A stretch of DNA of 61,796 nt, from contig PMCS01000015.1 in the NCBI GenBank assembly GCA_003154195.1, positions 1 through 61,796 on the forward strand, in the 5' to 3' direction. The notes under the pieces were generated by a model that ran no database searches, was not told where the DNA came from, and saw only the letters and a program-made list of their open reading frames with translations. This document shows, piece by piece, positions 1 to 10,487 of the stretch (positions within the stretch are counted from its first letter, which is position 1; the number at the start of each line of letters is the position of its first letter). The position numbers and the translations under genes are program-made. The stretch is from Candidatus Omnitrophota bacterium (lineage in GTDB: Bacteria > Omnitrophota > Gorgyraeia > Duberdicusellales > 4484-171).

Positions 1-3000
1 TGGCAGAAAGCCTATCAAGCCGCGGCTAAAGCCTTTGGTACAACCGATATCAAACTGGATACCTTCAACAAGATATGGATTGCTCCGGATAAGGCTGAGG
101 TATATGAATATAAGAATACGGCGGTAGTCAATCAGGCAACGTTAAAAGCCATGTTAGAACAAGACTTCCTGGCGCTGCAGAAAGGAACGAAGGATGAAGT
201 CCGAGGGACGAAGGATGAAAAAGCAGGACAAATCAACAAGGTGGCTTCGGACGTAATGCGTGAAGTCGTAGTACCTAAAATAACCGAAGATATCAATTCC
301 GGTAAGAACTTTGCTACTCTTCGACAGATCTACTACTCTCTGATCTTAGCTAAATGGTTTAAAGAGAAGTTTAAAGAATCTTTCTATAAACACTATATCA
401 ACCAGAAAAAGATCAAAGGTATCGATACTAATGACCCCCAGGCTAAAGAGAAGATCTATAACCTATATACGCAAGCCTTTAAGAAGGGTATCTATGACTA
501 TATTAAGAAAGAATCCGACCCGGCGACGCATAAACAAGTAAGGCGGAGATACTTTTCCGGAGGAGTAATTTCTAACTTTGAGCCGGGCAGATTTGTGGTA
601 AGCGGCCTAGCCGACAGCTTACCGTTGAATGCTGTGCAAGGAACGAATTTCATCAGCGCGGGGGCAGAACTTGCAACGGGAGCGGCGAATGATAACGCGT
701 TTGCGTTGGCGGCGAGCCCAATGGGCCAAAAAAGGCCCGGGCTTCGGGGTTGGAACACTATGTATGATCGCGTAATGGATAACGGAGGCCCGGGGCTCCG
801 GGGTTTGAATACTGCCTACGATAATAACCGGCGTTATTATGATGGTAACGGAAACCGGACATCACGGCCGGGAACAACCCCGAGCAGCAGGCCATCAAGC
901 AGTGATTCTTCCCGAAGGGGCGGAAGAAGCGGCAGTCCGGTAAGTTACGCGAAAATGTCGGAAGTTATCAAAAGCATTGCTGACCAAGTAACCGGCAAAG
1001 GGAAGTCTGAAAATGTGAAATACGAAGTCGATACAGCTAAAGGAACTGCCGTTATTTCATGGGCTAACGATCATGGTGACGAAGTGGCTTCCTTGACGAT
1101 TGAGAAAGAAGATAGTGGTAAAGGCTGCACGATGACCGTCAGGCAAAAGCACTGGGTAGGCAGCAGGGGGTACTTTTTAGGAGGTACGGACAATATCTAT
1201 CGCACAGCCAAATATGTTTTTGACTATATGGGTACAATATGGCCAGGTGCGATAATCGTCAATGACTGGGGAGTAAATTTTATCGTTGATCCAATGCTGC
1301 ATACACAAATAGAAAAGGATGAAGAGGTTAAGTATCTTGCCTATGGGTATGTAGGTGACGTAGGTAAGCCTGACCCTAACCACGCACTCCTGTTTGTGCC
1401 TGCGGGGAGTCAGAAAGCCAGAGATTTGATCGCGAATGCGCGCCAAAGTGCGGGCAATAAGAAAAAAGGCTTTGTCGAATACGACTTAAGACCGAAGATG
1501 GCCGCCAGCCCGACAGCACCGGTGACGAACCGCAGAATTGCGCCGGGTTTCGAAGAAAGAATAGATACGTTTGCTATCACGATGGGGCTGTTTAATACCG
1601 GAACTAAGTACCGGCCAATTAATTTAGACGGAGCGAAAAATGCTTTCAGGCAATATGCCGAATATGCAGCCGGCGACAGCACGACAACAGGCGTTGCCCG
1701 CTGGGAAGACCGTCATGATACCTATATTTGGGAGTTATCTTTTGAAGTGGATGATAGCAACCCCACCGGTATTCTTGTTACGGCAATGTATCATGACAAA
1801 AGCGGAAAGACCGCGGCAAAGCCTGAGCTAGCGACACGTTTCTGGGTTCTCGATGTGTTTGCCAACCCCAACCCGGTCAGCCCGATTAAGTTGGCAACAT
1901 TTTCGGTTGTATATCCTAAGGCGCGGTCATTTGTTTCCCAGGAAGAAGCGCTCAGAACGATGTTAAAGTCGGCAGGGAAAGATGTAATAAGAATTACTCT
2001 CAGCAATGATAACGGTTTACCCCTAGAAATTGCAGTCCCGGATTTCCGCGCTCAAAAACCGGATTTAATGGAGCAAATCTATGCTAAATATGTCGCGATG
2101 CTCTATGCCCAGGCCGAGGCATTACGGACCGGGCCTTCGCAGCATTTATACGTAGAAGCCCGCAACCGCAAGGGAAACCGCGATGCGGGAACTGAAAGCA
2201 AGATAGTAAGCGCGATTGAAAAATATTTCACGATCACCGGCGACCGCCTATTCGATAAAATCAACAGCGGGAATCCCGTAGAGATATTGAAGAAACCCGA
2301 TGATCTTGTTTTAAAAAGCCCCACAACTCTGGAAGAATGGGTGGCCAAACAATACGCCGGTAAAACAATAACCAGGCGCGAAAACCCGGTTGTAATCGCT
2401 TTGGATATCGGCGGACAGGGGATGAAGCCGTATATCTCGCGCAACGGCAAAGATGTCACTGCCGAGGTCTTAAAAGATTCCGGTAAGGATAGCACAAGAG
2501 ATGAGGACGTTGCCGCGGATAAAACACTTGCCTACCGCTTGTCTTATCCCGCCGGAAATGACCGTTCCGCCGGCAAGGTATTCGGGGATAGAGTGGTAGC
2601 TTATGTCATGGAATTAAGAGCGGCTGCAGAAAAGATGTATGGCCCGGATTCGGTTGTCAGTGTAGCTATCGATAGCGCCGGGACTCCGGATTACGCCAAG
2701 GGGCGGATGACAAGCTTAGGGTCTTTATCCGCAGGCTTTGTTGTGGATAAAGCCCAAGAAATAAGTGACGCCGGCATGTTTATTCCTGAATTAATCAAAC
2801 TTTTGCCTAATGCCGTAGTGCTATTCGGTAACGATATGCAATTGGGTTGGGGTAATGCCCTGATGCATTACGCGCTTGCTTCGCTAAGCGCCGCTGACGC
2901 GGAAAAATTTAAAACCGCTAACATTCTTTTCGACGGCGGCGGCATCGGCACTTGCCTGGTAATAGACGGCAAGGTCGTTATCGGTTTAGACGAGTGCGGA

Positions 3001-6000
3001 CATCTTATCTGGGATACTAAAACAGAAGAAGCAGTTGTCACCGGTCTAAATTCACCGATCGGTTCTTATGAAGAAAGCGGCGGCAGTGAAAGAGCGATAA
3101 TGCATAACGCTGAAGCGCTTGGCTTAGCCGACATGTTGAAAAAAGCCGGTTTTAAACGTGAGGTAACGCCCAAACAAATAGGATTGTTGGCTACCGGGAC
3201 CAACCCTGTTACCGGTAATCCGCTATCAGATTCTTCAGACGACAAGCGGATGAAAGAACTTGCCATAAAGGTCTGGGACAGGATTGCCCGGATCGACGCG
3301 GAACATATTATTTTTATGTATAAACTGACAAAGGTCCCTAATGTTATTTTCGGCGGCGGTACGACTTCCGGAGATACCGGAACGCTTAGAGTGCGATTAA
3401 TGAACAAATACCTGAAGCAATACCGCGAGAGATTAGGCATTGAAGAAAAAATCGAGATTATCCTCTCCAGAGGAAAGACCACCGCGGCTATGGGGGCGGC
3501 GCTTAAGGGCCAGGAGATGTATGAAGAGTTGCTAGCGGCGGCGAGCCCGGTCAGCGCGGAAAAAGTTAAAGAGATTGCGGGAATTCTAAAAACCCGAGGC
3601 GAAGTTTTTGATAGCGATGTCGAAACGGCATTAGATAAGTTAGGCAAGGCATACAGGAACACATTTGGCCATAATGGAAATAAGAAGGCGGATATAAGCG
3701 AAGTCAGCGTACCAATATGGCGCCTTCCCGGTATTACTTTGCGCCGCTCCCCCAGAAGCGCGGATGTGCGCATCGTATTCCAAGAATGGGGGTCTAAGCC
3801 GTCAACGATAGGTACTGTGGTGCAGGTTTTCCCTGCCGCAGAAAAAAAAGAAGGGAAAGAAAGAGTCCAGCCGGTGACGATTGTAAGATGGCCCGGTAAT
3901 ACGTTGAGCGCATCTTCAGAAAAAATTAATCTTAACGCCCGAGCCGGAAGCGATGAGGAAAGCGCCGCCGCGCGGGGAGAGACAAAAGAAGTTTCTCCCG
4001 GAATTTTAGCCGGAACAACGGAGTTAGTTCTTGTTGACGCTAATGAAAAGGTCTTGGGCCGTCTCCGTTTTGAGAGCATTGGCAATGGTAAAAATGAGCC
4101 GGTAGTTTTTGGCTTGGAGCATTGGAGCGATTCCGATGCCACCAAGCCGGTAGGCCTTAGCGAAGATAGCGAGACCGCTAAAAAGCATATTGTCCGCGGC
4201 AGTTGGGAATTGTTCAACCTTCAGGACATCGGGTTGGGAAAGATAACGTTGTCTTACGATAGTGAGACCGGAGAATTTTGGATTGACGCGAAACGAAGAT
4301 CTAATGAATATCGTCCGGTGATTAGCGTCAGGGAAGTAGAAAAGTCAAGCAGCCCCGCGTCCAGCCCTGCGAAAGTTGGCATGGGGATTACGAATAGGGA
4401 AGAGCTCAGTAGTGAGCTGATGCTGGCCTTGCCGGGTTCCTGGGTGCAAGGAAGAGGGCACGTCACCGAAGACATATACGCTTTATTTCCTGAGGATAAA
4501 CAGAAAATAATCGATCGGTGGATGGACAGTTTGGAGGCGTTTGCCCGCGCGCATGCCCAAAACGCTGACCATGCCCAGGAGATGATCCAGCGCGGTATTG
4601 CCCTTATCGGGTTAAATGCCCGTAAGGAAATCGTAGAATTTCGTTCCGGTTCCGGTTACCATGTTTATGCCGACACTATAGTGGGCTGGGCAAGAAATCG
4701 GAATAGGTTTTTTGATGCCCTTAGCCATATGGAGAAGATTATCGGATCAGCTGCTGCTGACCAGCGAAGCGCCGACCGTTCAAGCTTGGCAACGATACAA
4801 AAACATATCGATGTCCTGGAGGGGAAAGGCAAAGCGAACTCCAGAGAAGATATCGATGCGGGAATAAAAACCCTGGCCGATCTGGAAGGCGCTACCCCGC
4901 AAGTTTTGCGCATTGCCTACCGGGCCCTGTTTAATTACGGACAAAAGATTTTAAATGTGCGGAATGAATTCGCCGGGGCAATAATAGCCGAAGGGAGCGC
5001 AGACGATAGATATTATTCTGTTATCCTGATGCTTGATCGACAATTAGGTAAAGTTCAAGAAGCGTTTTTCAGTGTAAAGGAAAAATTAAGCAGTTCGGCG
5101 ACCATCAGTTCCAGCCCACTAAGCGCGAAACAGCTAAATGAATGCATTACTGCTTTGGGGTATCTGGGTAATCCTGATGCGCGCAGGCTGGCAAGGAACT
5201 TACTGGCTCTGCGCGATCCTAATAATACGCAAGGAATCAACCAAGGTGATATCGGGTGGGCCACCAAGAGCTTGACCAGTTATCGGAGTAGCCTCATTAG
5301 CACACTCCCAAGCACACTCATAACCCAAAGATCCTATGACGACGAGCTTACTCAAAATAAGATAGTGGTCATCAGTAATGCGCTTACCAATCTTGGAAGA
5401 CTGGGAAATGAATTAACTGCTCGCGCCGCGGCCAACCCGGCGGCGGCCAAGGAACGTGAGACGACGGCGGCGAGCCCGGCCAGGGAATTGAAGGCCCGGC
5501 AGAAATTGCTGGACGATATTAGAGCAGCCGCAAGAGAAGTGCGAGGTCTTAATAGCAAGGCCGCCACCGTCCAACATCAGGATCCCCAAGCCGTAATGAC
5601 CTTCGGTGAAGTGTTATCGGGAAAGGAAGCGGCGCTGAGGAGAAAATTAAGCGCCGCAGGGGTTGCTGATTCGAGTTTTATCGATTCCAAAAAAGAAGCC
5701 GATACCGTCGCAGTCGCTACCGCAATGGCCGGCGACGTTACGGATTTAAGGATACTGATTGATTCTCTTACCACGGAAGCACAGGTAAGGGAAAATTTAA
5801 ATTTACTTGAGGCGACGTTTAGCGCGCTCATACCAGAAACCGATGTGGCAGATATCTTATTGGTAAATGAAAGAGATATCGAGACGCTTCGAACAGAACT
5901 GCTTAGACTGCTTACGGTAGTTGAGGCTAACTACGGCAGAAATGGACAAGGCGAGGCCGCACGTATCACAAGCCAACCGGAAAGAGTGGTCGGGATCGAG

Positions 6001-9000
6001 GCAAAGGATAGCGCAAGCGCCAGCCCGCTGGATCCGAGACAGATAGGAAAATGCATTGACGCTACGCGTTCTTTGCGCAATCCCTGGGCGAGTAGAATAA
6101 TAGCGGGCTTAGAGGATATGCGCGCTACTGGTGATATAGGAAAATTCAGCTTGTCGGATGTCCAGTGGGCCATTAAAGAGTTAGGGGCTACCGGGGGACC
6201 GCTTTCGTCAATGCATACAACCCCGGGAAGTGAAGCCCAGCTGATTACGCTAAGAAGGGAGGAAAGGGATGCAGCGGCCCTTAATAACTTTAGAATATTA
6301 GAAAGGGAATTAAAACGCTCCGGACGCGGTATTGCCGGCAGCCCGCTTAACAATTCTGAAGTAGCGCGGAAAGTGGCTCAAGAGGTAAGTAAGGCGCTTT
6401 ATGGTAGCGATTTAGACCCTCTACACCATTATATCCCTAACGGTAGTGATGCTCTCCAACAAATAATCATGAGGCATTTGCAAGGCGAAACGCTGGAAAA
6501 AGAAGAAAACCGGCGCTTAAGCGATAAAGATTGGCAATTAGACATAAAATTCTTGCCGACTGATGACGGCTCGCTTGTTGTAGGTTATGACCTTAAGCTA
6601 AAAATTACCAGTGGCTGGGTTTCAGTTGTTTGGGGAAATACTAAGGGAATCGCTTTAACGCAAACCGGCACCGCCGCCAGCCCGATAGAAAACCTCCCCG
6701 CGCTCGATTCGCAGATTAAGAGCGCTACTGAGGGGCAGGGTAATATTGGGGCGATGAAGGATGTAGTTTCCCGATTACGCCAAACCCGTCTCTTTGATGT
6801 TTTAGGGACGCAGGGCCGGGAAGAAAACTATGCCGCTTATTTAGGAAGAATCGGAGAAGCGGCCCAATCAAGAGTAAGGGCCCACGCCTATGAAATATCT
6901 CAACAGCGCCACAATGACCAGGGGATAAGCCCGGATGAAGAGACGGCAGCGCGGGCTGACTGGATACAGGCGGAACACGAACTGCTGCAACCGGTTTCTG
7001 GTTATCTGAAGCAGGCGCAAACTGCGTTCGATTCCGCCGCGCAAGATGCCGCGGCATATATTGCGCATGCCATAATTAACCTTGTTTTTCGAAGCACAGG
7101 GGGCGCGGAAGGGAATCTAGATACAACTCACCGTTTAACGGAAGAAATCGCAAGGTCGTTTCGCGACCCGGCCGGAGTTACTTTTAGCCTCCAGCAAAGA
7201 GCACAAGAAAGAGCTGGACGCCGGGATCCAGGTATGACGGTAACATTTTCCTATCGAGATAGGGAAACCGGAAGGGAAATGAATTCTCTCCTGCACGGTT
7301 TCTTCCTAACATCCGAAAGGCTTGATAAAAGCGGTTATACCCTTGGCGACATGCTTACCAGGGTAGAACACACCCGCGCCGCGCGGGAACTGGCCGAATT
7401 CGCCGAAACCCGGCCGCTGATCAATTTGCCTAATCTCGAGGCGAGAATCGAAAAGGCAATCGAAGTTTTCAATGCGTATCAGGCAGAGCCCAGCCCGGCC
7501 GCCGATGGAATAGCGCAAATCATCGGTGGATTGAGCTTGACCATACTTGCCGCGCGCAATAAGCCCCTGTTAGAGCTCCTGCGCCAGTTTCATTACCACT
7601 ACGATGATCGCATAAAGGGAAACCGCATCGTCCTGACCCTATCGGGACATCCTACTACTATTGTCGGCGATAGGCTTATCCCGGCGCTGAGCGAATATTT
7701 AAGAGCAATACCGATAGAGATTAAAAAAACTGTGGCCGCAACCGCGCGTGAATTTCGCCAAAATTACCAAGGGCCGGAAGCTACCGATGATGAACATTGG
7801 CTGGCGGCGGAAGAGTACCTGTTCTCCCGCTTTGGTTCTTTGGCCGGCGGTGCGTCCAGCGCGGTGGAATTCGGCCAGTATTTAGAGAAACTGCTAAGCG
7901 CAGGAAAAACGAGAGTACATTTCAAAGACACCAAATTGGGTTATCTGAAGGTAACAGGTGAGGAGATAGTTGGGGACAGTTGGATGCGTACAGTTAATTC
8001 TGCCCAAGATTTAGACCTTACCGTTTCTTTGGACCTTGGTAGGAAAATGCTAATATTACAGAGGCGCCCTTCCAGTTCAGGCGACGTAAAAAGCGTGATG
8101 AGCGGGGAGTCGTCTCGCACAGAGAGTCCTTCCGGCACCTCCAGCGCGAGTGATGAAGAAATAACCAGCCAATTTACACAGGTAATCCGGAATTATTGGG
8201 AAAAACATACTCAAAAGGGCTTCCCTATGAAAAATGGGATAGAAGATAAAAAGGTATTATGGAAAGTCAATTTTGCGTTACGACAAAAAGGATTTCAGCC
8301 GATAGGGTTATCGGAATTAGATGTTCTCCAAAATGCCCTTGCGGCAGGCGGCATACAAATGCACAAAGTCGACCGCAGCTTATTTAAAGTAAAACGCAGG
8401 TATTATGTCATCTACAGCGTTAAGCCGGTATCTTCTTCTCCCAGCCCGGCTACCGCGGGGAGTCCGGCAGTAACAGCGGATGATCTAAGAGATACTGCCG
8501 ATAGGATTCTTAGAAACATCGGCATGCGTTCTATGCATGTGCATATTACCACGGTAATGGCCGATGTCACCGAGAGGCTTCATGGCGCAGAGGCAACACG
8601 TCAAAACGTCATGGATGCCGTAGCGGCGATAAACCATCGCCTAGGAGAGTTTCCGGGGGCATCGCTATATGAAGTCAGCAACGATGGGGTAATCAGTTTG
8701 CCTTCAGATAATGACCCTGACGGAAGACGCAGCCTTTCCGAAGAGTGGGGACGCATAAAAACACTCAATTATGAGAATATGCCGGTTACGGCTATTATGC
8801 AAAGACTAACCCTAACTCCGGAAGCAGTGTATACCGCCCTCAAGGCCATAAGCGCCAGCAGGGATTATCTATCGATGTTTTTTGTGCAAAATGGCCGTAT
8901 TGTAACAGAAGAAAAAAATCACATGACTGATTCGAGACAGTATCCCGATTTTAATAGAGCAGAGTTCACTCAAGTCGCGAGTTCTAATTTGGGTTTAACG

Positions 9001-9168
9001 ACTACTCCCGGCGGTATCAAAATGAGTAACATCCCGGTGATATCTTCAGCGGCGTCGCAGAAGATCGAATTCGCCGCCATCGGCCCGGATTTCTTCGACC
9101 GTTTGACGTTCCGAATTGTTTCGATGAAACACATCGTGTCGTTGGCGCAGTTTGCGTCATTGCCGTGA
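1..9168 (+). CDS. giant modular exported protein 1 (5' end outside the window)
   Basis: The reading frame is open from base 1, and the first 50 codons match residues of the second giant protein at 37709-37858, so the gene begins before the window. At least 3055 codons are present. In order: a conserved N-terminal module (to about 535) shared with giant 2; a Ser/Arg/Gly-rich linker with a tandem repeat (734-822); a ROK/glucokinase-like domain (about 2380-3530) with DIGGQG, FGND, FDGGGIGTCLVIDG and FGGGT motifs; long alpha-helical regions including two copies of one module (5110-5300 and 6016-6200); further unassigned modules; and a C-terminal tail (about 9010-9165) nearly identical to that of giant 2. 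Modules are separated about a dozen times by [AGS][AS]SP linkers. By analogy with giant 2 it should carry a signal peptide. Most modules are unrecognised, so substrate and function are unknown. Confidence is high for the gene and moderate for the kinase-like fold. Confidence 0.93.
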   Translation, partial: WQKAYQAAAKAFGTTDIKLDTFNKIWIAPDKAEVYEYKNTAVVNQATLKAMLEQDFLALQKGTKDEVRGTKDEKAGQINKVASDVMREVVVPKITEDINSGKNFATLRQIYYSLILAKWFKEKFKESFYKHYINQKKIKGIDTNDPQAKEKIYNLYTQAFKKGIYDYIKKESDPATHKQVRRRYFSGGVISNFEPGRFVVSGLADSLPLNAVQGTNFISAGAELATGAANDNAFALAASPMGQKRPGLRGWNTMYDRVMDNGGPGLRGLNTAYDNNRRYYDGNGNRTSRPGTTPSSRPSSSDSSRRGGRSGSPVSYAKMSEVIKSIADQVTGKGKSENVKYEVDTAKGTAVISWANDHGDEVASLTIEKEDSGKGCTMTVRQKHWVGSRGYFLGGTDNIYRTAKYVFDYMGTIWPGAIIVNDWGVNFIVDPMLHTQIEKDEEVKYLAYGYVGDVGKPDPNHALLFVPAGSQKARDLIANARQSAGNKKKGFVEYDLRPKMAASPTAPVTNRRIAPGFEERIDTFAITMGLFNTGTKYRPINLDGAKNAFRQYAEYAAGDSTTTGVARWEDRHDTYIWELSFEVDDSNPTGILVTAMYHDKSGKTAAKPELATRFWVLDVFANPNPVSPIKLATFSVVYPKARSFVSQEEALRTMLKSAGKDVIRITLSNDNGLPLEIAVPDFRAQKPDLMEQIYAKYVAMLYAQAEALRTGPSQHLYVEARNRKGNRDAGTESKIVSAIEKYFTITGDRLFDKINSGNPVEILKKPDDLVLKSPTTLEEWVAKQYAGKTITRRENPVVIALDIGGQGMKPYISRNGKDVTAEVLKDSGKDSTRDEDVAADKTLAYRLSYPAGNDRSAGKVFGDRVVAYVMELRAAAEKMYGPDSVVSVAIDSAGTPDYAKGRMTSLGSLSAGFVVDKAQEISDAGMFIPELIKLLPNAVVLFGNDMQLGWGNALMHYALASLSAADAEKFKTANILFDGGGIGTCLVIDGKVVIGLDECGHLIWDTKTEEAVVTGLNSPIGSYEESGGSERAIMHNAEALGLADMLKKAGFKREVTPKQIGLLATGTNPVTGNPLSDSSDDKRMKELAIKVWDRIARIDAEHIIFMYKLTKVPNVIFGGGTTSGDTGTLRVRLMNKYLKQYRERLGIEEKIEIILSRGKTTAAMGAALKGQEMYEELLAAASPVSAEKVKEIAGILKTRGEVFDSDVETALDKLGKAYRNTFGHNGNKKADISEVSVPIWRLPGITLRRSPRSADVRIVFQEWGSKPSTIGTVVQVFPAAEKKEGKERVQPVTIVRWPGNTLSASSEKINLNARAGSDEESAAARGETKEVSPGILAGTTELVLVDANEKVLGRLRFESIGNGKNEPVVFGLEHWSDSDATKPVGLSEDSETAKKHIVRGSWELFNLQDIGLGKITLSYDSETGEFWIDAKRRSNEYRPVISVREVEKSSSPASSPAKVGMGITNREELSSELMLALPGSWVQGRGHVTEDIYALFPEDKQKIIDRWMDSLEAFARAHAQNADHAQEMIQRGIALIGLNARKEIVEFRSGSGYHVYADTIVGWARNRNRFFDALSHMEKIIGSAAADQRSADRSSLATIQKHIDVLEGKGKANSREDIDAGIKTLADLEGATPQVLRIAYRALFNYGQKILNVRNEFAGAIIAEGSADDRYYSVILMLDRQLGKVQEAFFSVKEKLSSSATISSSPLSAKQLNECITALGYLGNPDARRLARNLLALRDPNNTQGINQGDIGWATKSLTSYRSSLISTLPSTLITQRSYDDELTQNKIVVISNALTNLGRLGNELTARAAANPAAAKERETTAASPARELKARQKLLDDIRAAAREVRGLNSKAATVQHQDPQAVMTFGEVLSGKEAALRRKLSAAGVADSSFIDSKKEADTVAVATAMAGDVTDLRILIDSLTTEAQVRENLNLLEATFSALIPETDVADILLVNERDIETLRTELLRLLTVVEANYGRNGQGEAARITSQPERVVGIEAKDSASASPLDPRQIGKCIDATRSLRNPWASRIIAGLEDMRATGDIGKFSLSDVQWAIKELGATGGPLSSMHTTPGSEAQLITLRREERDAAALNNFRILERELKRSGRGIAGSPLNNSEVARKVAQEVSKALYGSDLDPLHHYIPNGSDALQQIIMRHLQGETLEKEENRRLSDKDWQLDIKFLPTDDGSLVVGYDLKLKITSGWVSVVWGNTKGIALTQTGTAASPIENLPALDSQIKSATEGQGNIGAMKDVVSRLRQTRLFDVLGTQGREENYAAYLGRIGEAAQSRVRAHAYEISQQRHNDQGISPDEETAARADWIQAEHELLQPVSGYLKQAQTAFDSAAQDAAAYIAHAIINLVFRSTGGAEGNLDTTHRLTEEIARSFRDPAGVTFSLQQRAQERAGRRDPGMTVTFSYRDRETGREMNSLLHGFFLTSERLDKSGYTLGDMLTRVEHTRAARELAEFAETRPLINLPNLEARIEKAIEVFNAYQAEPSPAADGIAQIIGGLSLTILAARNKPLLELLRQFHYHYDDRIKGNRIVLTLSGHPTTIVGDRLIPALSEYLRAIPIEIKKTVAATAREFRQNYQGPEATDDEHWLAAEEYLFSRFGSLAGGASSAVEFGQYLEKLLSAGKTRVHFKDTKLGYLKVTGEEIVGDSWMRTVNSAQDLDLTVSLDLGRKMLILQRRPSSSGDVKSVMSGESSRTESPSGTSSASDEEITSQFTQVIRNYWEKHTQKGFPMKNGIEDKKVLWKVNFALRQKGFQPIGLSELDVLQNALAAGGIQMHKVDRSLFKVKRRYYVIYSVKPVSSSPSPATAGSPAVTADDLRDTADRILRNIGMRSMHVHITTVMADVTERLHGAEATRQNVMDAVAAINHRLGEFPGASLYEVSNDGVISLPSDNDPDGRRSLSEEWGRIKTLNYENMPVTAIMQRLTLTPEAVYTALKAISASRDYLSMFFVQNGRIVTEEKNHMTDSRQYPDFNRAEFTQVASSNLGLTTTPGGIKMSNIPVISSAASQKIEFAAIGPDFFDRLTFRIVSMKHIVSLAQFASLP
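734..822 (+). repeat. 54-nt tandem duplication inside giant gene 1
   Basis: Two copies encode RPGLRGWNTMYD and GPGLRGLNTAYD, 18 residues apart, in the low-complexity linker after the N-terminal module. Confidence 0.6.
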
Positions 9169-9338
9169 AAGCGAAAAGTACGCGAAGAAAAACTAGATTA
9201 AGGATTTCACATGTAGAGCATTTAGAACATGTAGGGGGTATTTTTAGAAATTATCTACATTAGCTACATGGCCCACATGTGTATATTGAATTATTTTTAT
9301 TGCGAACGATAGTAATTTTTTTGCGAAGCAAAAAAAAT

Positions 9339-9407
9339 AAAGGCTGGGATTGAGGAAAAACTACCCTCCAACTTATTGGAAACGACCTCGTCCCGGCCTT
9401 TAATTTT
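9339..9407 (+). terminator. probable terminator of giant gene 1
   Basis: AAAGGCTGGGA (9339-9349) pairs with TCCCGGCCTTT (9391-9401), one position being a G-U pair. AATTTTT follows. Inner GAGG/CCTC segments extend the structure. Confidence 0.45.
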
Positions 9408-9555
9408 TCCGCCCGACAGAATTTAATGAGGCTTGGCCGAAATCAAGTTCCGTCAGGACGCCGATTGAGGCCGTAGCCGAATTAGGAAGCGGAAAAATTA
9501 TCCCGAAGCGTTAATGATCATTGGCAAATGATCAATGTTCAATTTAAAATGACCG

Positions 9556-9690
9556 GTGTATTTTTGAAGCCCTTACCTTAACCCTAGCCCACCCCGGCAT
9601 CATGGCCCTTGCCCTAGCCAAGTCTTTAGCCCATACCGGCATCCTTACCATTACCCTGACCAAGTTTTTTACCCCTACCCAAACCCGCCG
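9556..9690 (+). repeat. telomere-like CCCTAACC array, copy 1
   Basis: Degenerate repeats of CCCTTACCCTAACC and two copies of a roughly 45-bp unit beginning AGCCCAYACCGGCATC and ending CCAAGTYTTTT. A closely related array follows giant gene 2, and parts recur upstream of giant gene 2 (37031-37101). Confidence 0.6.
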
Positions 9691-9693
9691 GTT

Positions 9694-9703
9694 TTGCTAT
9701 AAT
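9694..9703 (+). promoter_or_regulatory. extended -10 promoter element
   Basis: TTTTGCTATAAT gives a perfect TATAAT at 9698-9703 with an upstream TG one base away, 76 bp before the ankyrin gene. No convincing -35 is seen. The same box occurs at 16195-16206 and 46870-46879. Confidence 0.5.
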
Positions 9704-9779
9704 ACATTATTGGCAAGGGTATATTACCCGATGCAAACGTCCCTCCATTATACTTGCTTAAAAAAAGAGAGGTGGAAAA

Positions 9780-10340
9780 ATGGCGCGGATAACCAAAATA
9801 GGCAGTGGAATTGTATTGTTTATGTTATTTATTTCCGTTACCGTCTTCGCGCAGGATTTAAACAAGCGGTTGCTTGAGGTAACACGGACCGGAGATACTA
9901 ACGCCGTCATGGCCTTGCTGGCTAAAGGCGCTGACGCCAACGCGAAAGATAAAACTAAAAATACCCCCGCCTTAATGTTGGCGGCGCTGAATGGGCATAC
10001 TGAAACCGTCATGGCACTACTGGCCAAGGGCGCTAAGGTAAATGCCGGAAACAACGATGGCTGGACAGCCTTGATGACGGCGGCATTGGGAGAGCATCTT
10101 GAAACCGTTGCCGCCTTGATATCCCAAGGCGCTGACGTCAATGCGAAAGCTAACGATGGCACGACCGCCTTGATGATGGCGGCAGGAATAGGGCATAGGG
10201 GAATCGTCACGGCCTTACTGGCCAACGGCGCCGAGGTCAATGCGAAAGATAACGCCGGTTTAACCGCCCTGATGCAAGCAGAAGGTAATGAACGCACTGA
10301 TGTCGTCGATTTGCTGAAGCAGGCCGGGGCTGGAGAGTAG
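9780..10340 (+). CDS. exported ankyrin-repeat protein
   Basis: 186 residues. A signal peptide (about residues 1-25, ending VTVFAQ) is followed by roughly five ankyrin repeats with the usual DGxTALMxAA and ALLAxGADVNAK signatures, so the repeats should lie in the periplasm or outside the cell. The start is set by an AGAGGTGG ribosome site 5 bases upstream. The C-terminus LLKQAGAGE matches the other ankyrin proteins here (LLKQAGANR and LLKQAGAKE), so these are paralogs. Ankyrin repeats normally bind proteins; no partner can be inferred. The gene probably uses the extended -10 promoter at 9694-9703. Confidence 0.9.
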   Translation: MARITKIGSGIVLFMLFISVTVFAQDLNKRLLEVTRTGDTNAVMALLAKGADANAKDKTKNTPALMLAALNGHTETVMALLAKGAKVNAGNNDGWTALMTAALGEHLETVAALISQGADVNAKANDGTTALMMAAGIGHRGIVTALLANGAEVNAKDNAGLTALMQAEGNERTDVVDLLKQAGAGE

Positions 10341-10487
10341 CCGGAAGAAAGTAGAGGGCGAGACCGCTTGCCGGAGGCGGGCAGGCAGGGATAACAGAGT
10401 AATGAGAAAAAATACGCATTGCGCAGAAGTTCGAAAAACAGCTTAATCCTGGGAAACACCGGAAGCAGGGGATCGGGGATAGGTTCG

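Larger units (their letters stand above)
9169..9779. other. gene-free, repeat-rich intergenic region
   Basis: No credible gene is seen. The region holds a 9-bp perfect palindrome at 9316-9336 (TTTTTTTGC/GCAAAAAAA), a long terminator-like hairpin (9339-9407), further imperfect inverted segments to about 9510, and an array of degenerate CCCTTACCCTAACC units (9556-9690) ending in an extended -10 box. The array and promoter recur after giant gene 2 (46676-46880). Confidence 0.7.

Noticed and set aside
3066-4217. 383-codon open frame on the minus strand
   Set aside because: It lies fully opposite the kinase-like part of giant gene 1, has Ser/Leu-rich low-complexity sequence and matches no family; a shadow of the coding strand.
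9571-9690. CCCTAACC tracts as a real telomere or chromosome end
   Set aside because: The tract is internal, degenerate and followed by genes at both loci; no hairpin end is seen.
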